NCBI GenBank assembly: GCA_029747585.1
Contig: JAPEVF010000492.1
Span: 1 to 33,987, forward strand
Source: Pleurotus djamor
Lineage: Eukaryota; Basidiomycota; Agaricomycetes; Agaricales; Pleurotaceae
DNA: 33,987 nt
Direction of reading: 5' to 3'
Shown in pieces: positions 11,353 through 21,923 of the stretch. Position numbers and translations under genes: made by a program. Under the pieces are notes generated by a model. The model did not search any database, was not told the DNA's origin, and saw only the letters and a list, made by a program, of their open reading frames with translations. Every line of letters begins with the position of its first letter. Position 1 is the first letter of the stretch.

Positions 11353-13102
11353 ATGCCCCCCTTCAATGTGCAGCCTATCAAAATCAAGATTCCACAGAAA
11401 GAGATAGACCACTACCTTCAGGTCCTGCGTCTCGCTCGACTTCCAGAGGCACCTATTATTCCTGGTGCTGAAGAAGACAGAACCTATGGAACCACCCTCG
11501 CCGACTTGAGAGGTGTGAAGAAGACTTTCTTGAACTTGCACTGGCGAAAACTCGAAGCTGAAATGAACAAGTATATTCATCACATCTCAGCTCGCTGTGT
11601 ATTCTTGAACTTTTTCAAAATATCCAGGTGGAATCACTTTACGGTTGAAATCGAAGCTACCAAGTAATTCGAACTCTCATGCTGCATTGTGTGGCGCTCA
11701 CGTCCGATTTTACCGTCAGAATCCACTTCGTGCATCAAAAAAGCCCAAGACCAGATGCTATTCCTCTTTTGATTCTGCATGGTTGGCCGTTTACAATCTT
11801 CGAATACAAGTACCTCATCGAACCATTGTCGAACCCTCCCCCTGGTCAACCCGCGTAAGCTCAATAACTATTCAAAAGCATTGTCCCCGTTAATGTCCCA
11901 TATACATAGGTTTCATGTCGTATTACCCTCCCTTCCGGGTATCTTTCTATCCAGTGTCGTCCCCGACAAAGCCCACAGCACGCCAGACGTAGCGAGAATC
12001 ATGAACACGTTGATGGTTGATGTTTTAGGCTACAAGATATACGGTGCCCACGGAGGCGACTTTGGCGCGATTAATTTGCGTCAAACACAGCTCAACCATC
12101 CAGATACCTGTCGGCTGATCCACTTTATTGGCTTCCCAGCCCCCCGACCCGCGGACTTCAAGGACGAAGACTTCGCTACTCTGGACCCAGCTGATCAACG
12201 CGCCTTGGCAAGGCAGATGGCATTTCATCAATACTCTTTTGGCTACTTCCAGATGCAGACAACAGAGGTTTGTACCATTCCTCGACAGGCGAAAATTGGC
12301 TCATCTAATGCTACCTCAAGGCTTCGACGATTGGTTACGCGTTGTATGATAGTCCAGCCTTAATCAGCTGGTTGGGTACGCTCATCACTCCATCCTGCGC
12401 ACATTTTACTCACAAAATCACCGTCAGTACCCAAATACCGGGGGATTTTGGAAACCTCAAACTGCCCGAAAGACAGACGTGAGCAAGTCTGGATGGACCA
12501 GCTTGTTAACATCCTTCTCTATCAGTATACCCATTCCGCCCACACATCCGTGTTGATGTACAGGGTTCGTAACATCTCAACTTTGTCTTTCACCACGTCT
12601 GACACTGAGACTAGCAAAGCGGACTTAAGTACACCATCGACGGGTTTGGGAAGGATCCAACCGGAAAGGGTTGCCCGATGGGCGTTTCGTCTTATGAGGT
12701 GAGTTAAAGAACTCTTTTCGTGTTTTGCACTGGTACTCAAGCCAATGCAGGGAGAAATCATGTAAGTCGCGACGCTTTCGCAATGATACTTGAGTCGAAG
12801 ACGCGTCTGTGATGTAGCATCTCACCTCGTCCTTGGGTCGCAGAAGGAGGAAATCTTATCTGGTGGAAACGTAAGCCGGGCAGGATACATTTCAGCTCTA
12901 TCGTTGATGATTCGCTTCCTTTGCTTCAGATCATCCTGAAGGCGGAGGCCACATTCCCGCATTGATATATCCTGAACTGTGAGTATGCAAGGAAGCTCCT
13001 TCGCTCCCTGTCACTAATCCGGCTATTCTTAGGTTGATAAGTGACATCCGGGAGTTATTTTCTGCTCACTGGACGCGCTGCGCATTCCCCAGCAAGCTTT
13101 GA
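11353..13102 (+). CDS. Epoxide hydrolase (alpha/beta hydrolase with EHN domain), 11 exons
   Basis: Adds water to epoxides, typically in detoxification. Exons: 11353-11570, 11628-11663, 11720-11854, 11910-12267, 12321-12375, 12428-12564, 12615-12698, 12751-12761, 12818-12870, 12930-12978, 13033-13102, giving 401 aa. The N-terminal EHN domain is seen (IKIPQKEIDHYLQVLRLARLP, YGTTLADLRG), then the oxyanion motif HGWP (105-108), nucleophile Asp180 in HGGDFG, and catalytic His370 in EGGGHIPAL. The cap region has FGKD.TGKG.PMGVSSYE. Exon 8 is only 11 nt. The usual PGYGFS segment reads PGIFLSS here, a local change without frame loss. All exon phases agree, so I consider it intact. The start is the first ATG of the conserved N-terminus. 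Confidence 0.9.
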
Positions 13103-13191
13103 GCCTGCTGAAGAAGACGTCTCGTCGCATTGTCAGCAACTGTAGTACACGATGAGGGCGAAGACAAAGTACATAGGGTATCTTGAAATCA

Positions 13192-14765
13192 TCATGAGCT
13201 AGCATCCACGCTCTTTCTCGAGTTCTTTTCAGCCTTTCTCCGCCGTCGTTCTTCCTTCGATAATTTTAGTTCTGAGGGGTCGTCGACAGTGGTAGCTGCC
13301 TCCGCGTCGGCGTCCTGCGTCTCTTTTNGTACGCTTTTTCTTCTTTTTTGAGAGGCTCTCTTCTTTCGTCCCTGTCGTTGGTGCGCTCTCGATAGAGGGC
13401 AGCGAAGGCGCATCTACATCGCCCATTTCGTCGGACTCACGTTGCTTGCCCTTGCGCTTCTTGTCCTTTTTATCCTTCTTGGAAGGTTTTATTGGCTCTT
13501 CGATGACAGACTCAACCGTGGGTTCTTTTGAGTTGTCAACCGAGGGTTTTGTTTCTGTACTCGAAGAAGAGAACATGGTGGAAAGGTGCTGAGAAAACTT
13601 TAGGTTTCCTAGGCCAGCCTTGATCTCCATTTCGGTGTCGACCGTTGTTATTTGGGCAGTCGACATGGAAGAACCCAGACCACGTCGTGGAACGTCGTCC
13701 CATTCCTCTGCTGGGGCCGTTGGTGGGTTCGCTGCAGCAGCGGCAGCGGGTGTTGCAGTACCTGAGCGCGATTTCAAGAGCAGTTTCTCCTTGAAATAGT
13801 CGGCCACGCTTTTCGTAGACGTCGTGAGTTTCTCCATAGCCTCAAAGACCTCGCCCTCTGAAGGGGTAACGCCTGACACTGGCGTGTCGAATGCCGAAGC
13901 AGCGGTACTGTTGGAAGACGAGGCGACACCGAGGATTTCAGCGATCGCAGCTGAAGATTTCGAAGATATGCTCTTCGCGGCGATAGCTCTGGCACGATGC
14001 CTAAAAGGATGTCAACATTGCGAAATGAGAGATACGAGCAAGGAACGTACGCTCGATGCCTCAGAGTGATCGGTTTCGTAGAAGTTGACCGTGATGGGGC
14101 AGACGATGATGAAGAGGATCCAGTGGTGGGTGTCGGCGTTGCGTTTCCTGGCGTAGTTGTGGTCGAACTCTCAGCGCCCGCTTCATCGTCGCTCGTCTTG
14201 ACTTTCTTCTCATCCCTCTCAGCCTTTCTCTTCTTTTTCCTTTCTGCTTTCCCTTCATCGTCCTCCTCAGTTTTCTGCTTCTTTCTCTTCTTCTTATCCT
14301 TCTGGCGTTCCTCAACCTCAACCTCTTCCTCTTTCACAACCGCAGCCTTAAACCCGTCCATCACAACATCCTTCACCTCCCCAGACCCATCCGTCTCCCC
14401 AGCATTCTCATTCAACCGTTTCAACAAATTCTCGAAGTCCCTATTCTGCTTCCACGCTATCCCATTCGGATCTCTCTGCTGAGCCGCACCGATCCCGAGC
14501 ATGTCGAGTTTTTGTGAGACTTTGAGATGGGATATCCGACCATCTCCAGCGGCGCCGAGACCTTTCGATGGGTCCCAGCCGAATTTGGAGAGGTATGACG
14601 AGCCAAAACGAGCAGCATCTAATGAGCATACGGAATCAAGAGTTGAGAGGTGGTCAGAGGAGGGTGGCGGTGAATTTTTCGCGAGTCGCACACACCATCG
14701 GCCCAAACTAGATTTCGAGGGTCGTTTCCGATACGCTGTTTTTCCTTCCTGCCAGAAAGACCCAT
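13192..14765 (-). CDS. PXR1: PXR1/PinX1-like G-patch nucleolar protein, 3 exons
   Basis: By family it is a nucleolar protein for rRNA/snoRNA maturation that activates the Prp43 helicase through its G-patch and has been linked to telomerase inhibition. Exons 14765-14696, 14618-14051 and 14000-13192 give about 481 aa once the N at 13328 is discounted. Seen: MGLSGRKEKQRI, then the G-patch (ARFGSSYLSKFGWDPSKGLG, GDGR..HLKVSQKLDMLGIG), DPNGIAWKQNRDFENLL, long Lys/Glu repeats of the KKRKKQK type, HRARAIAAKS, DYFKEKL, and a second lysine-rich tail. The low-complexity charged regions create long spurious frames on the opposite strand. Beyond the N the expected frame ends in a KEERRRRKAEKN-type tail with the stop at 13192. 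It converges on the epoxide hydrolase, with an 89-bp gap. Confidence 0.9.
13328..13328. other. Ambiguous base N that breaks the PXR1 frame
   Basis: The N follows a T4 run (13324-13327). On the minus strand the PXR1 frame changes exactly here. Dropping the base joins KKKKR to KETQDADAE and makes the three exons sum to 1446 nt. An assembly artefact is the simplest reading. Confidence 0.8.
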
Positions 14766-14929
14766 CGCAGAGGGGATAGATAGAGGGAGGGGGATTGGGG
14801 ACGCGAATGTAATTTATTCCGCAGAAATTTCGTTGGAATTTTTAGCTATCTATGTTGTTTGTAATTGTTGGTGGCTGCACCAAGGCTGCACTTGCTTTTC
14901 GACGAGTGACTTCTCCTTCTTCCTCAAAA

Positions 14930-16083
14930 CTATCTTATCAAGTACTTTCTAAACCACTCCACGGTCTGGCTTAGAGCCCCGTCAAAAGCTTCCTTTACCT
15001 CTGGGATAGCGAGATTGGGACGGGCCGCGAATCCATGGGTTGTTCCTAAATCCACAGGCATTGAACAAACCATGCGATGACGAGAAGGACGTGTCTCGAG
15101 TGAAGTTTACCTTTGTAATCCACGAACTCATAGTCTACCGAGTCTTCCTTCCGCGATAGGACAGCTTCAGCTTCCAGACGCACTTTGTGCGAAAAGAATA
15201 GGTCGTCTGAAGGGGTCCAGTTGTTGGTTACAAGCTTTGACAAACGAGGACGTTGGTATCGAGTGAACGTACCTTCAGCACAAGCCCAAGAAACCGGTAC
15301 TTTCGCTAGAGCCACATCTTTCGTGTTTCTCAACCCAGGGTGACAGATAACCGCACAACGGATTAAATCTGGTTTGGATGCCAGGCGAAGGGCAGCTGCG
15401 CCGCCGAAGCAGTATCTGAACGAAGACACGACCGGTCAGTCTAGACCCAATCGTGCTTATAACGCGTGGACTTACCCGACGACGCCGATGTTGGTGTACC
15501 CCTTCTGATTCTGGAGACCCTTCAAGAACTAGTGTATTACAAAGTTTGAGCGGTCTGATTGCTCAGCGGTCGAAGACCGGAATGAGGGACTTACATAGTG
15601 AATGCGCACATCGGCTTTCGCTGGTGTGCTATGCAAGAAAGCGGGCAGCTTCAGCAACGTGAAGAAGATGAAGCGGGCCCATCCCACGAATGTCATCTTC
15701 ACGCCCGCTCTTTCAGGTAGAAGAAGTCTATCAATAAGTGGGCGACCTAGAGAATGAAAATGGGTGGTCAGTGAATGTCCAAAGAACTCGAAGGCATACG
15801 CACCGTCGAAGATGTCTGGTATCCAAACATCGCATCCAAGCTTCTGAGAAAGTGTATCGGCGATTATTTTGCAGTTCTTGAGTTTGAGTCCATAGCCATC
15901 GGTGAGAAGTACGACAGCGGCGGTGGGGTTACCCCCGGGCTGGAAGGCATCAGTGCTATCCTGGTCGTCCGGTGCGACGTTACGGCTTAATGCAGGTGCG
16001 TAATACGCTCCCTTGAAGCCTATGTATCCCGAAGGTTCTCCGGGAAGGAGGGCTCCTTTGAGGCAATCGGGACAGGTTAACAT
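14930..16083 (-). CDS. Dienelactone hydrolase family protein, copy 1, 6 exons
   Basis: A small alpha/beta hydrolase with a Cys nucleophile, related to dienelactone hydrolases and yeast Aim2; the substrate is unknown. Exons 16083-15804, 15746-15595, 15528-15476, 15415-15273, 15206-15111 and 15045-14930 give 279 aa. Seen: a Cys-containing N-terminus (CPDCLKG), EPSGYIGFKGAYYAP, AVVLLTDGYGL, a conserved NCKIIADTL.QKLGCDVWIPDIFDG block, nucleophile Cys164 in GYCFGG, the VSWACAEDDLFF segment with the acid, and His245 in TTHGFAARP. The fold is complete. Copy 2 lies upstream on the same strand with the same length and the same intron phases, so this is a tandem duplicate. A TATTTATA element lies about 45 bp upstream of the ATG. 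Confidence 0.9.
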
Positions 16084-16126
16084 ACGGTAAGAGGCAAAAA
16101 GCGACGATGACTCGGACTCACTGTGC

Positions 16127-16134
16127 TATAAATA
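16127..16134 (-). promoter_or_regulatory. TATA-like element of dienelactone hydrolase copy 1
   Basis: TATTTATA on the minus strand (TATAAATA on plus), 44 bp upstream of the copy 1 ATG. Match seen, role inferred. Confidence 0.4.
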
Positions 16135-16324
16135 CACCTGACTGTCTCGCGGAAGTAAGTGCTCACGGAGTAAGGAGATAACAAAATATGAAGAGATATG
16201 ATATTGGTATGCGTACGAACGAAGATACCTCAAATCCACACCTTGAGCCCATGTAAAGTAAATTACTTATGTAGGTTGTATGTAGGAGTCCATATATGAT
16301 GACATGAAAGAAAGAAATGACCAT

Positions 16325-17427
16325 TCAAAGATGCTTCGAGAACCACTCGACAGCCTGCGTCAAAGCACCTTCAAACGCGGTCTTCACCTCGGCTACCTCC
16401 AAATTCGGTCTCGCAGCAAAGCCATGTGTCGTACCTGTGGATGACCACATTTGTTCAGTGAAAGACGTTAGGTATGGAGAGTAAATTACTACCTTTGTAG
16501 TCGACAAACTGGTGATCAACGAAGGTTGGCTGGCCGTCGCGACGGGCAAGGGTGCCCTCAGCCGCTAGTCTGGCTTTCTTGGAGAAGAAGAGGTCCTCTT
16601 GAGGAGGGAGATGTATTTTAGGTGGAAAAATGGAAAGGACCCATGAATGCACATACACACCTTCCGCACAAGCCCATGAAACGGGGACCTTTATCCGTTC
16701 AACCTCTTTCACGCTGTGAGGGCCAGGATGACATATGACGGCACAGTCGATGAGCTCCGGATGTGAGGCAAGTCGGATGGAGGCAGCGCCGCCGAAACAA
16801 TAACTAGAAAGAGATTAACGCGTTTCTGTGTTTGTCGAATGGGACTTACCCCACGGCCCCGATCTTGGTGTACTTCTTGTCCTCCCTTAGGCCTGTGATG
16901 AACTGTTTCAAGAACTGAGTCGAACTTCGCATGGGTGACATGAGAGAACCTCACGCCGTGTATACGGGCATCCGCTTTCGAGGAGGTACTATGAAGGAAT
17001 GCAGGCACTTTGGGAATAGCCGCTAGAATGAATTTAACCCAATCCGAGATAGTCATCTGAACACCGGCTCTGTCTGGAAGGAGTAAGCTATCCAAGTCGA
17101 CCAGTGGTCGACCTTGCATCAGAGTTTCAGTAAACAAGGCAGGCTTGACACAGTCGTAATTGACATACCGTCGAGGATATCAGGGACCCAAACGTCACAC
17201 CCAAGTCTCTGAGCCAACGTGTCTGCGATGATCTTGCAATTCTTGAGTGGCAAGCCATACCCGTCAGTGAGAAGGACCACAGCGCTATCATTGTTCAACG
17301 GTGAACCTGGTTTATCGCCTTCCGTCTGTACCTTTGGTGCTGCAGAGTAGTACGCCCCCTTGAATCCCATCTTTCCTGATGGCTCGCCTGGGAGATAGGC
17401 ACCTTTGACACAGTCGGGGCAACTCAT
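16325..17427 (-). CDS. Dienelactone hydrolase family protein, copy 2, 6 exons
   Basis: Tandem paralogue of the gene at 14930-16083. Exons 17427-17169, 17112-16955, 16914-16850, 16803-16661, 16597-16493 and 16434-16325 give 279 aa. Seen: MSCPDCVKGAYLPGEPSG, AVVLLTDGYGL, NCKIIADTLAQRLGCDVWVPDILDG, nucleophile Cys163 in GYCFGG, VSWACAEEDLFF, and His247 in TTHGFAARP. It differs from copy 1 in a shorter Pro/Asn linker after GAYYSAA, in a longer third exon (REDKKYTKIGAVG), and in Glu for Asp just before the conserved Asp-Leu-Phe-Phe. Both copies keep all catalytic residues, so neither is a relic. TATAAATT lies 68 bp upstream. Only 241 bp separate its stop from the copy 1 start. Confidence 0.9.
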
Positions 17428-17494
17428 TCGGATGGATGACAGTTGGTGGGACGAGAGAAGAATTCAATGACAGTGGCGAGGACTGAGCGGTGAG

Positions 17495-17502
17495 AATTTA
17501 TA
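17495..17502 (-). promoter_or_regulatory. TATA box of dienelactone hydrolase copy 2
   Basis: TATAAATT on the minus strand, 68 bp upstream of the ATG at 17427. Match seen, role inferred. Confidence 0.4.
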
Positions 17503-18223
17503 CTTTGGTGGCACACAAGGGATCTTTCAAGTGTGAAGCAATGCAGATAATGAAAGGCATGAAGGCCACCGCTTTCAACCGGATGTGGTGGTTGCCAACA
17601 CAAAACAGAGGCGCCTAAATCCGCGTGTTGACTGTTCCTTTCCTCCAACTTTCATCTTGCTTTCATCAAGACAGCTTCGCAAACAGCCTCACGATACCGT
17701 CTACTGGTACGCAATGACTGGTTGGCGACGTGTGGGTCTTGTAATATGGCAGGTCACAGCTGTTTGGCAACATGCAACTTTGGCCGATCTGTAACTCCGT
17801 CCAACGTTGCACTGGAGGATCGATTTCTCGCACTTCCTTGTGCTGCTAAACCCAATCTGGTGGCTTCCCTTCGCGCTCCCCGGAGGCTGGTCCCTTGGTT
17901 GACTGCATGGAAGACTGCTCCCCTAAATAGCTCCTTTCTTTATCGCGCGGTCACATGATGTGTGCCCTCTGTCTCCTGTGCAGTGTACGATGCGTGAAGC
18001 TAACGTCGGGTCGCCTATTCGCTTCCTGCTACTATCATGAATCGGGTTGAGCTACCCATACAGTATGGTATCTGCGTCATATCTTGGAAAATGTCAACGG
18101 CAGGCCCACGGGACGCGTCGCACCAGCGGAAGTCAGCCTCATCGGTACCCCCTATCACCATGGTATAACCAGCCCGTGCTTGCGTTCCCTCCCTTCTCTC
18201 TATTGTTGAACCCATACCGCCAT

Positions 18224-18229
18224 TATATA
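18224..18229 (+). promoter_or_regulatory. TATA box of the proline-rich membrane protein
   Basis: TATATA, 38 bp upstream of the ATG at 18267 and directly before the TCAGCAC repeat. Match seen, role inferred. Confidence 0.45.
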
Positions 18230-18236
18230 CAGCGCA

Positions 18237-18264
18237 TCAGCACTCAGCACTCAGCACTCAGCAC
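18237..18264 (+). repeat. Four perfect tandem copies of TCAGCAC just before a start codon
   Basis: Four identical 7-bp units end two bases before the ATG at 18267. They occupy the whole space between the TATA box and the start, so they form the transcription start and leader region. Confidence 0.9.
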
Positions 18265-18266
18265 AT

Positions 18267-19091
18267 ATGTCGTTCATCACTCGTACTCCTGCCTTCCCAT
18301 CCCCATTCACCATTCAAGGTGCCCTCATCTGCGCCGTGATCGTTCTCGTCATCTTGTCCTTCGTCTACGGAGCGTGGAAGGCTATGTGTTATATCCTCAA
18401 CTTCATCGACGAACGTTATGTTGAACGTGGAATTTCTTTCATGGCAAGTTCAGGATAACCTTTTTTCCATTCGTCGCACTCATTGCTCGATTGATTTTAG
18501 GAGCAAGTCGAGAAGACACGCCCTCAGAGTTGCTTGTTGAGCCTACCCGAGCCAGTAACGATCCGGAGGAACAGCCAGCTCTTTCAACCCATACATCGCA
18601 CCATTCCCCTTCCCCTGCATGCCGTCCCAGGGCTAGTAAATTATGCTCCTTGCCCTGCCTACATAGCCCCTACCCCTATCAATAACGACTCGCGCGTACT
18701 CTCGTCGCCGTCCCCTATTTGGCTTCCTGCTCGTCCTCCACCCATTGCGACCCATTATCATTCTACGCCTCGCCATCCTAACCTCCTTCCTTTGTCTCCT
18801 CTGCCCAAACCAACTATTCCTCTTCCACCGACACCGAAACCATCAAAGTTAGCCGCCGCGGCACTCCTCGTGCGTGCACCGCTAAAGGAAGTCTATGCAG
18901 ATCAACAACTTCAGTCTGCTGAAGAAGGACGTATATGGAGGAAGGATTCTGCCGTTCAGGAGACCTCCCACAATCACGAACACATTTACGGACCAAAGTG
19001 TACCGCCAAATCGACTCGACCTTCTCGAACCAGGGCTGATAAGGAGAACGCCCCCGTCGCACCTCTCAAGTCCCGACGCATTCGCGCCTAA
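18267..19091 (+). CDS. Single-pass proline-rich membrane protein, unknown function
   Basis: I do not recognise the family. Exons 18267-18443 and 18501-19091 give 255 aa. Residues about 15-44 form one hydrophobic segment (IQGALICAVIVLVILSFVYGAW), followed by a short FIDERYVERG stretch. The remainder is proline- and serine-rich with clusters such as RPPPI, PLPPTPKP, then a basic C-terminus (SRTRADKENAP, KSRRIRA). With no signal peptide and a short N-terminus, the proline-rich part is probably cytosolic. The intron (18444-18500, 57 nt) starts GC rather than GT but has a strong donor context (GCAAGT) and a pyrimidine-rich ATTTTAG acceptor. Without splicing the frame stops after a few codons. Translation from the ATG at 18267 is supported by the TATA box and leader. 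Confidence 0.65.
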
Positions 19092-19577
19092 GCACATCAT
19101 CGTCACCCCTGACGCGGACATGCGTCAATTATGCTTTCATTTCTCTATGCCTTTCTTTCCTTCATTTGATTATCGCCCTTAATTTCTGTTCTATCTAGTA
19201 TCTTTCTTTCATTTCCCTCTTACCATCTTAATCGCATACCCATTCCGCATCCTTGTCAATGATACCCTCACTGTATGCCTTTTCCTCCTTTCCCGTCGCA
19301 TATCCTCAATCGCATTCTTCGCATCGGTTTCCACTTGCTATCATGCCTAATTTCCTTTTCTTGGGTTTTTGTTGTTGTCTCTCTTCGCATATCTTTCTTG
19401 CATGTTCTGTCGATATCTCGTCCTCTGCTCTATCTTCACCTTTTTCTGCGTTATTGCCAAGTTATATCTAATATAATCTTAATTCCGGAGCCAATGACTG
19501 TTTGCTTCGAGTCGTGGTATAAATTCATGAAGGATCGTTGGATCCAATGGACAAGATTGTGGAGAAGCAACGAGACT
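19092..19577. other. 3' flanks, no gene seen
   Basis: Spacer of 486 bp between the convergent proline-rich membrane protein and the P450. The plus strand is strongly pyrimidine-rich (many TTTC and CTTTCTTTC runs), as expected of untranslated sequence. No gene, RNA or repeat is supported. Confidence 0.5.
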
Positions 19578-21923
19578 TTACTCCGTCGGTGCCAGAGTTA
19601 CACTAATGGGGAGCTGCTCTCCTTTATGTACCTCTCCTTCTAGTGTCGGCAACATCACCAGGCAGGCTTCGCGCCGCAGCCTTGTATTCACGTCATCAGT
19701 TGTATCGAACTCGAACTTGCTCACGAGCTCGACGATAAACGCCAGACATTCGTAGATGCTATTGAAGTCCGTTGAGATAGATATTAATATGGAAGAGTCA
19801 GAGCAAGAAAGAAGACGTACGCGAGCCTCCAACCAATACAAGTGCGTACACCTCCGGTGAAACTCAGTCTGGAGCAAGTGGGACGCCAGTCAATGGGGGT
19901 GAAATCCAAGGTGATATTGAGGACTTACAGATTGCCGTAGACACCAAGACTCGGGCCTTTGCCCTGACTATCTTTGAGCCAACGCTCGGGGTTGAATACA
20001 TCCGCGTCTTCGCCAAAGATATCTTGGTTCCTACGTCGGTCGATGCAAACGATCGAGCTAGTCAGCTCCCAACGTGTGTCGGAACTTCGACTGTACTTAC
20101 CTGTGATATGCAGCAATTGACATGATTACCTTGGTCCCCCGTGGAATCGGGAGCTCAGTAAGAGTATCGCCGTTCCTATCGACAATTGGATTTGAAAGCG
20201 GTAAAACGTCGTCCTTCACAGCGAACCGATAGGTATGATAAAGCGCTGGGTGAAACCTCATTGATTCCTAGACGAAAAATGAGCATAAAAACCGCAATCT
20301 TCGACGCTCAGAACAAGACATACTTTGAGGACGGCAGATAGATATGGCATGCCATCGAGATCTGTCGCAGATAGTCTCCGACCGTGAAGCGCACGCTCTG
20401 TCTGCTTGATCTCTGCGCGCAATTGATGTTGTACCTGAGGGTTTCGGGCGAGCTCTAAGATCGTCCAGACGAGTGTGAGGGCTACGGTTTCATGCCCAGC
20501 TAGAAGGATGGTCCTCAGCTCAGCGACCAGCTCCTCGTCGGTGAGTTTACTCCGTTCGTCCTCAGACGCATTCGCTTTGACTGAATATGACTCCGGGGAG
20601 CAATAAGAGAACAAGGAAAGTGAGGGAAGGATTACGATTCGACTGACCGAGTAAGCTCATGATGTCTTTACTACCTTTACCTTGGAGAAGTGCTTCTGAC
20701 TTAGAGTTGATCAGATCCGCCGCCACGCCGTTCGCCACACGCGCGGCATAACGGGCATGGGCCCGGTTTTTGGCAGGGGAGTACTTCGACATTAATCGAA
20801 GGGCCCAAGGAGGTAGTATCGCAGACAGAACTATAGCGAGATCGGGAGGAGATCCGATAGTGTTAGTCCTGGTCATAGCAGATATTCAGTAAATCAGGGA
20901 GAAGGGCAAAGGATAGACCATACATTAAACCGAAGTAGGATTCGGCAAAGTCATTTTTGGTGTTGTTCAGCGCTCCGAACTGATAGTCGAAGGCAGCTGT
21001 TCAGAGCAAGAAGGAAGAGGAATTAGCCAGCCGACAGAGGTGACAGAAGGTAGCTACCTTCTCCTATTGCGTCTAAAGTAGCTCGTGCAAGCCAATGCGG
21101 AATATCTAGAACAGTGGTCTGATTTGGCGCAGCGCTGATGATATCCTCCCATCGCGAGGAAAGCTGGGTAAAGGCGAGGCGTTAGCGGAGCCGCAGGCTT
21201 GATAAGGGAATGTGGCTACCTCTTCTGCTATTTTGTGAAATAGGGGGACGTAGGACTTGGCATCAGGAGCTGAGGAGAAGCATCAGAAACGGAGGGAAGG
21301 AAGTTGGAGGTGAAGTTTAACCGACCTCCGAATCCAGGAAGCATCACTTTTCTTTGTCGCTTGTGTATTTCCCCTAATGAAGGCATGGGGCGTCCGGCAG
21401 ATGCTAGAAAGAAAAATATGGGACGTACCATCCGCCCACAAGAGTCCTCGGCCCATAAGAATGCGGGAAAGTTCAGTTCTTTCAGGCCATTTGAGGAAGT
21501 TATACCCCGATGTATGGAGGATGTATTGAAGGGCTTTGGGGTCTGAGATCATCAGTCTATCTTCCTGTTGGTGAGGGTCAGTGGAAAAGACACGACAGGT
21601 GCTCAGCGTCCCTAGAGTTGCATCTACGTACACCCATTAATCCTTTGATACGGACGACACCACCATATTGTCGCTGCCACTGGAAGTCTGCCTCTCCTGC
21701 TTGAGATTGAAATAGTTCCTTGAGATTACCTGGAGGAAATGAGCTCATTGCTACGAATCACGTAAGGTGCGCTATGGGGCAGAGACATACCTAATAGGAA
21801 GGAGTACGGGGTTGGCCCTCGCAAGCGACTGACGACCGAGATGCGACGGTATCGCCTGTAGAGGACATAGACGGCCGCAAGCAGGGACACAAGGGCAAGG
21901 CGCTGTAGAGTAAGAGTATCCAT
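19578..21923 (-). CDS. Cytochrome P450 monooxygenase, 13 exons
   Basis: Membrane-anchored haem oxygenase of the ER with unknown substrate. Exons: 21923-21791, 21729-21632, 21564-21429, 21373-21326, 21269-21220, 21163-21058, 20996-20924, 20868-20648, 20580-20324, 20267-20101, 20030-19929, 19868-19821, 19758-19578, giving 539 aa. Seen: N-terminal anchor (LALVSLLAAVYVLYRRYRR), the helix-C-like EIHKRQRKVMLPGFG, I-helix AGHET (316-320), ExxR as ESMR (375-378), FNPERW, and the haem loop FTGGVRTCIG with Cys474. All core motifs are intact and every splice keeps frame, so it should be functional. It resembles fatty-acid/xenobiotic-type basidiomycete P450s, but I cannot name the CYP family. No synthase or transporter gene adjoins it. 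Confidence 0.92.

Larger units (their letters stand above)
17428..18266. other. Intergenic region, no gene seen
   Basis: Divergent spacer of 839 bp between dienelactone hydrolase copy 2 and the proline-rich membrane protein. It contains the copy 2 TATA box, a TATATA at 18224-18229 and the TCAGCAC tandem repeat at the right end. Short open frames have no recognisable motif. Confidence 0.4.

Noticed and set aside
13997..14482. Long plus-strand serine/phenylalanine-rich open frame
   Set aside because: It is the complement of the low-complexity Lys/Glu region of PXR1 and has no independent motif.
11353..21923. Epoxide hydrolase, two dienelactone hydrolases and a P450 as a catabolic or secondary-metabolite cluster
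   Set aside because: They are interrupted by PXR1 and a membrane protein, lie on both strands, and no backbone synthase, transporter or regulator is present.
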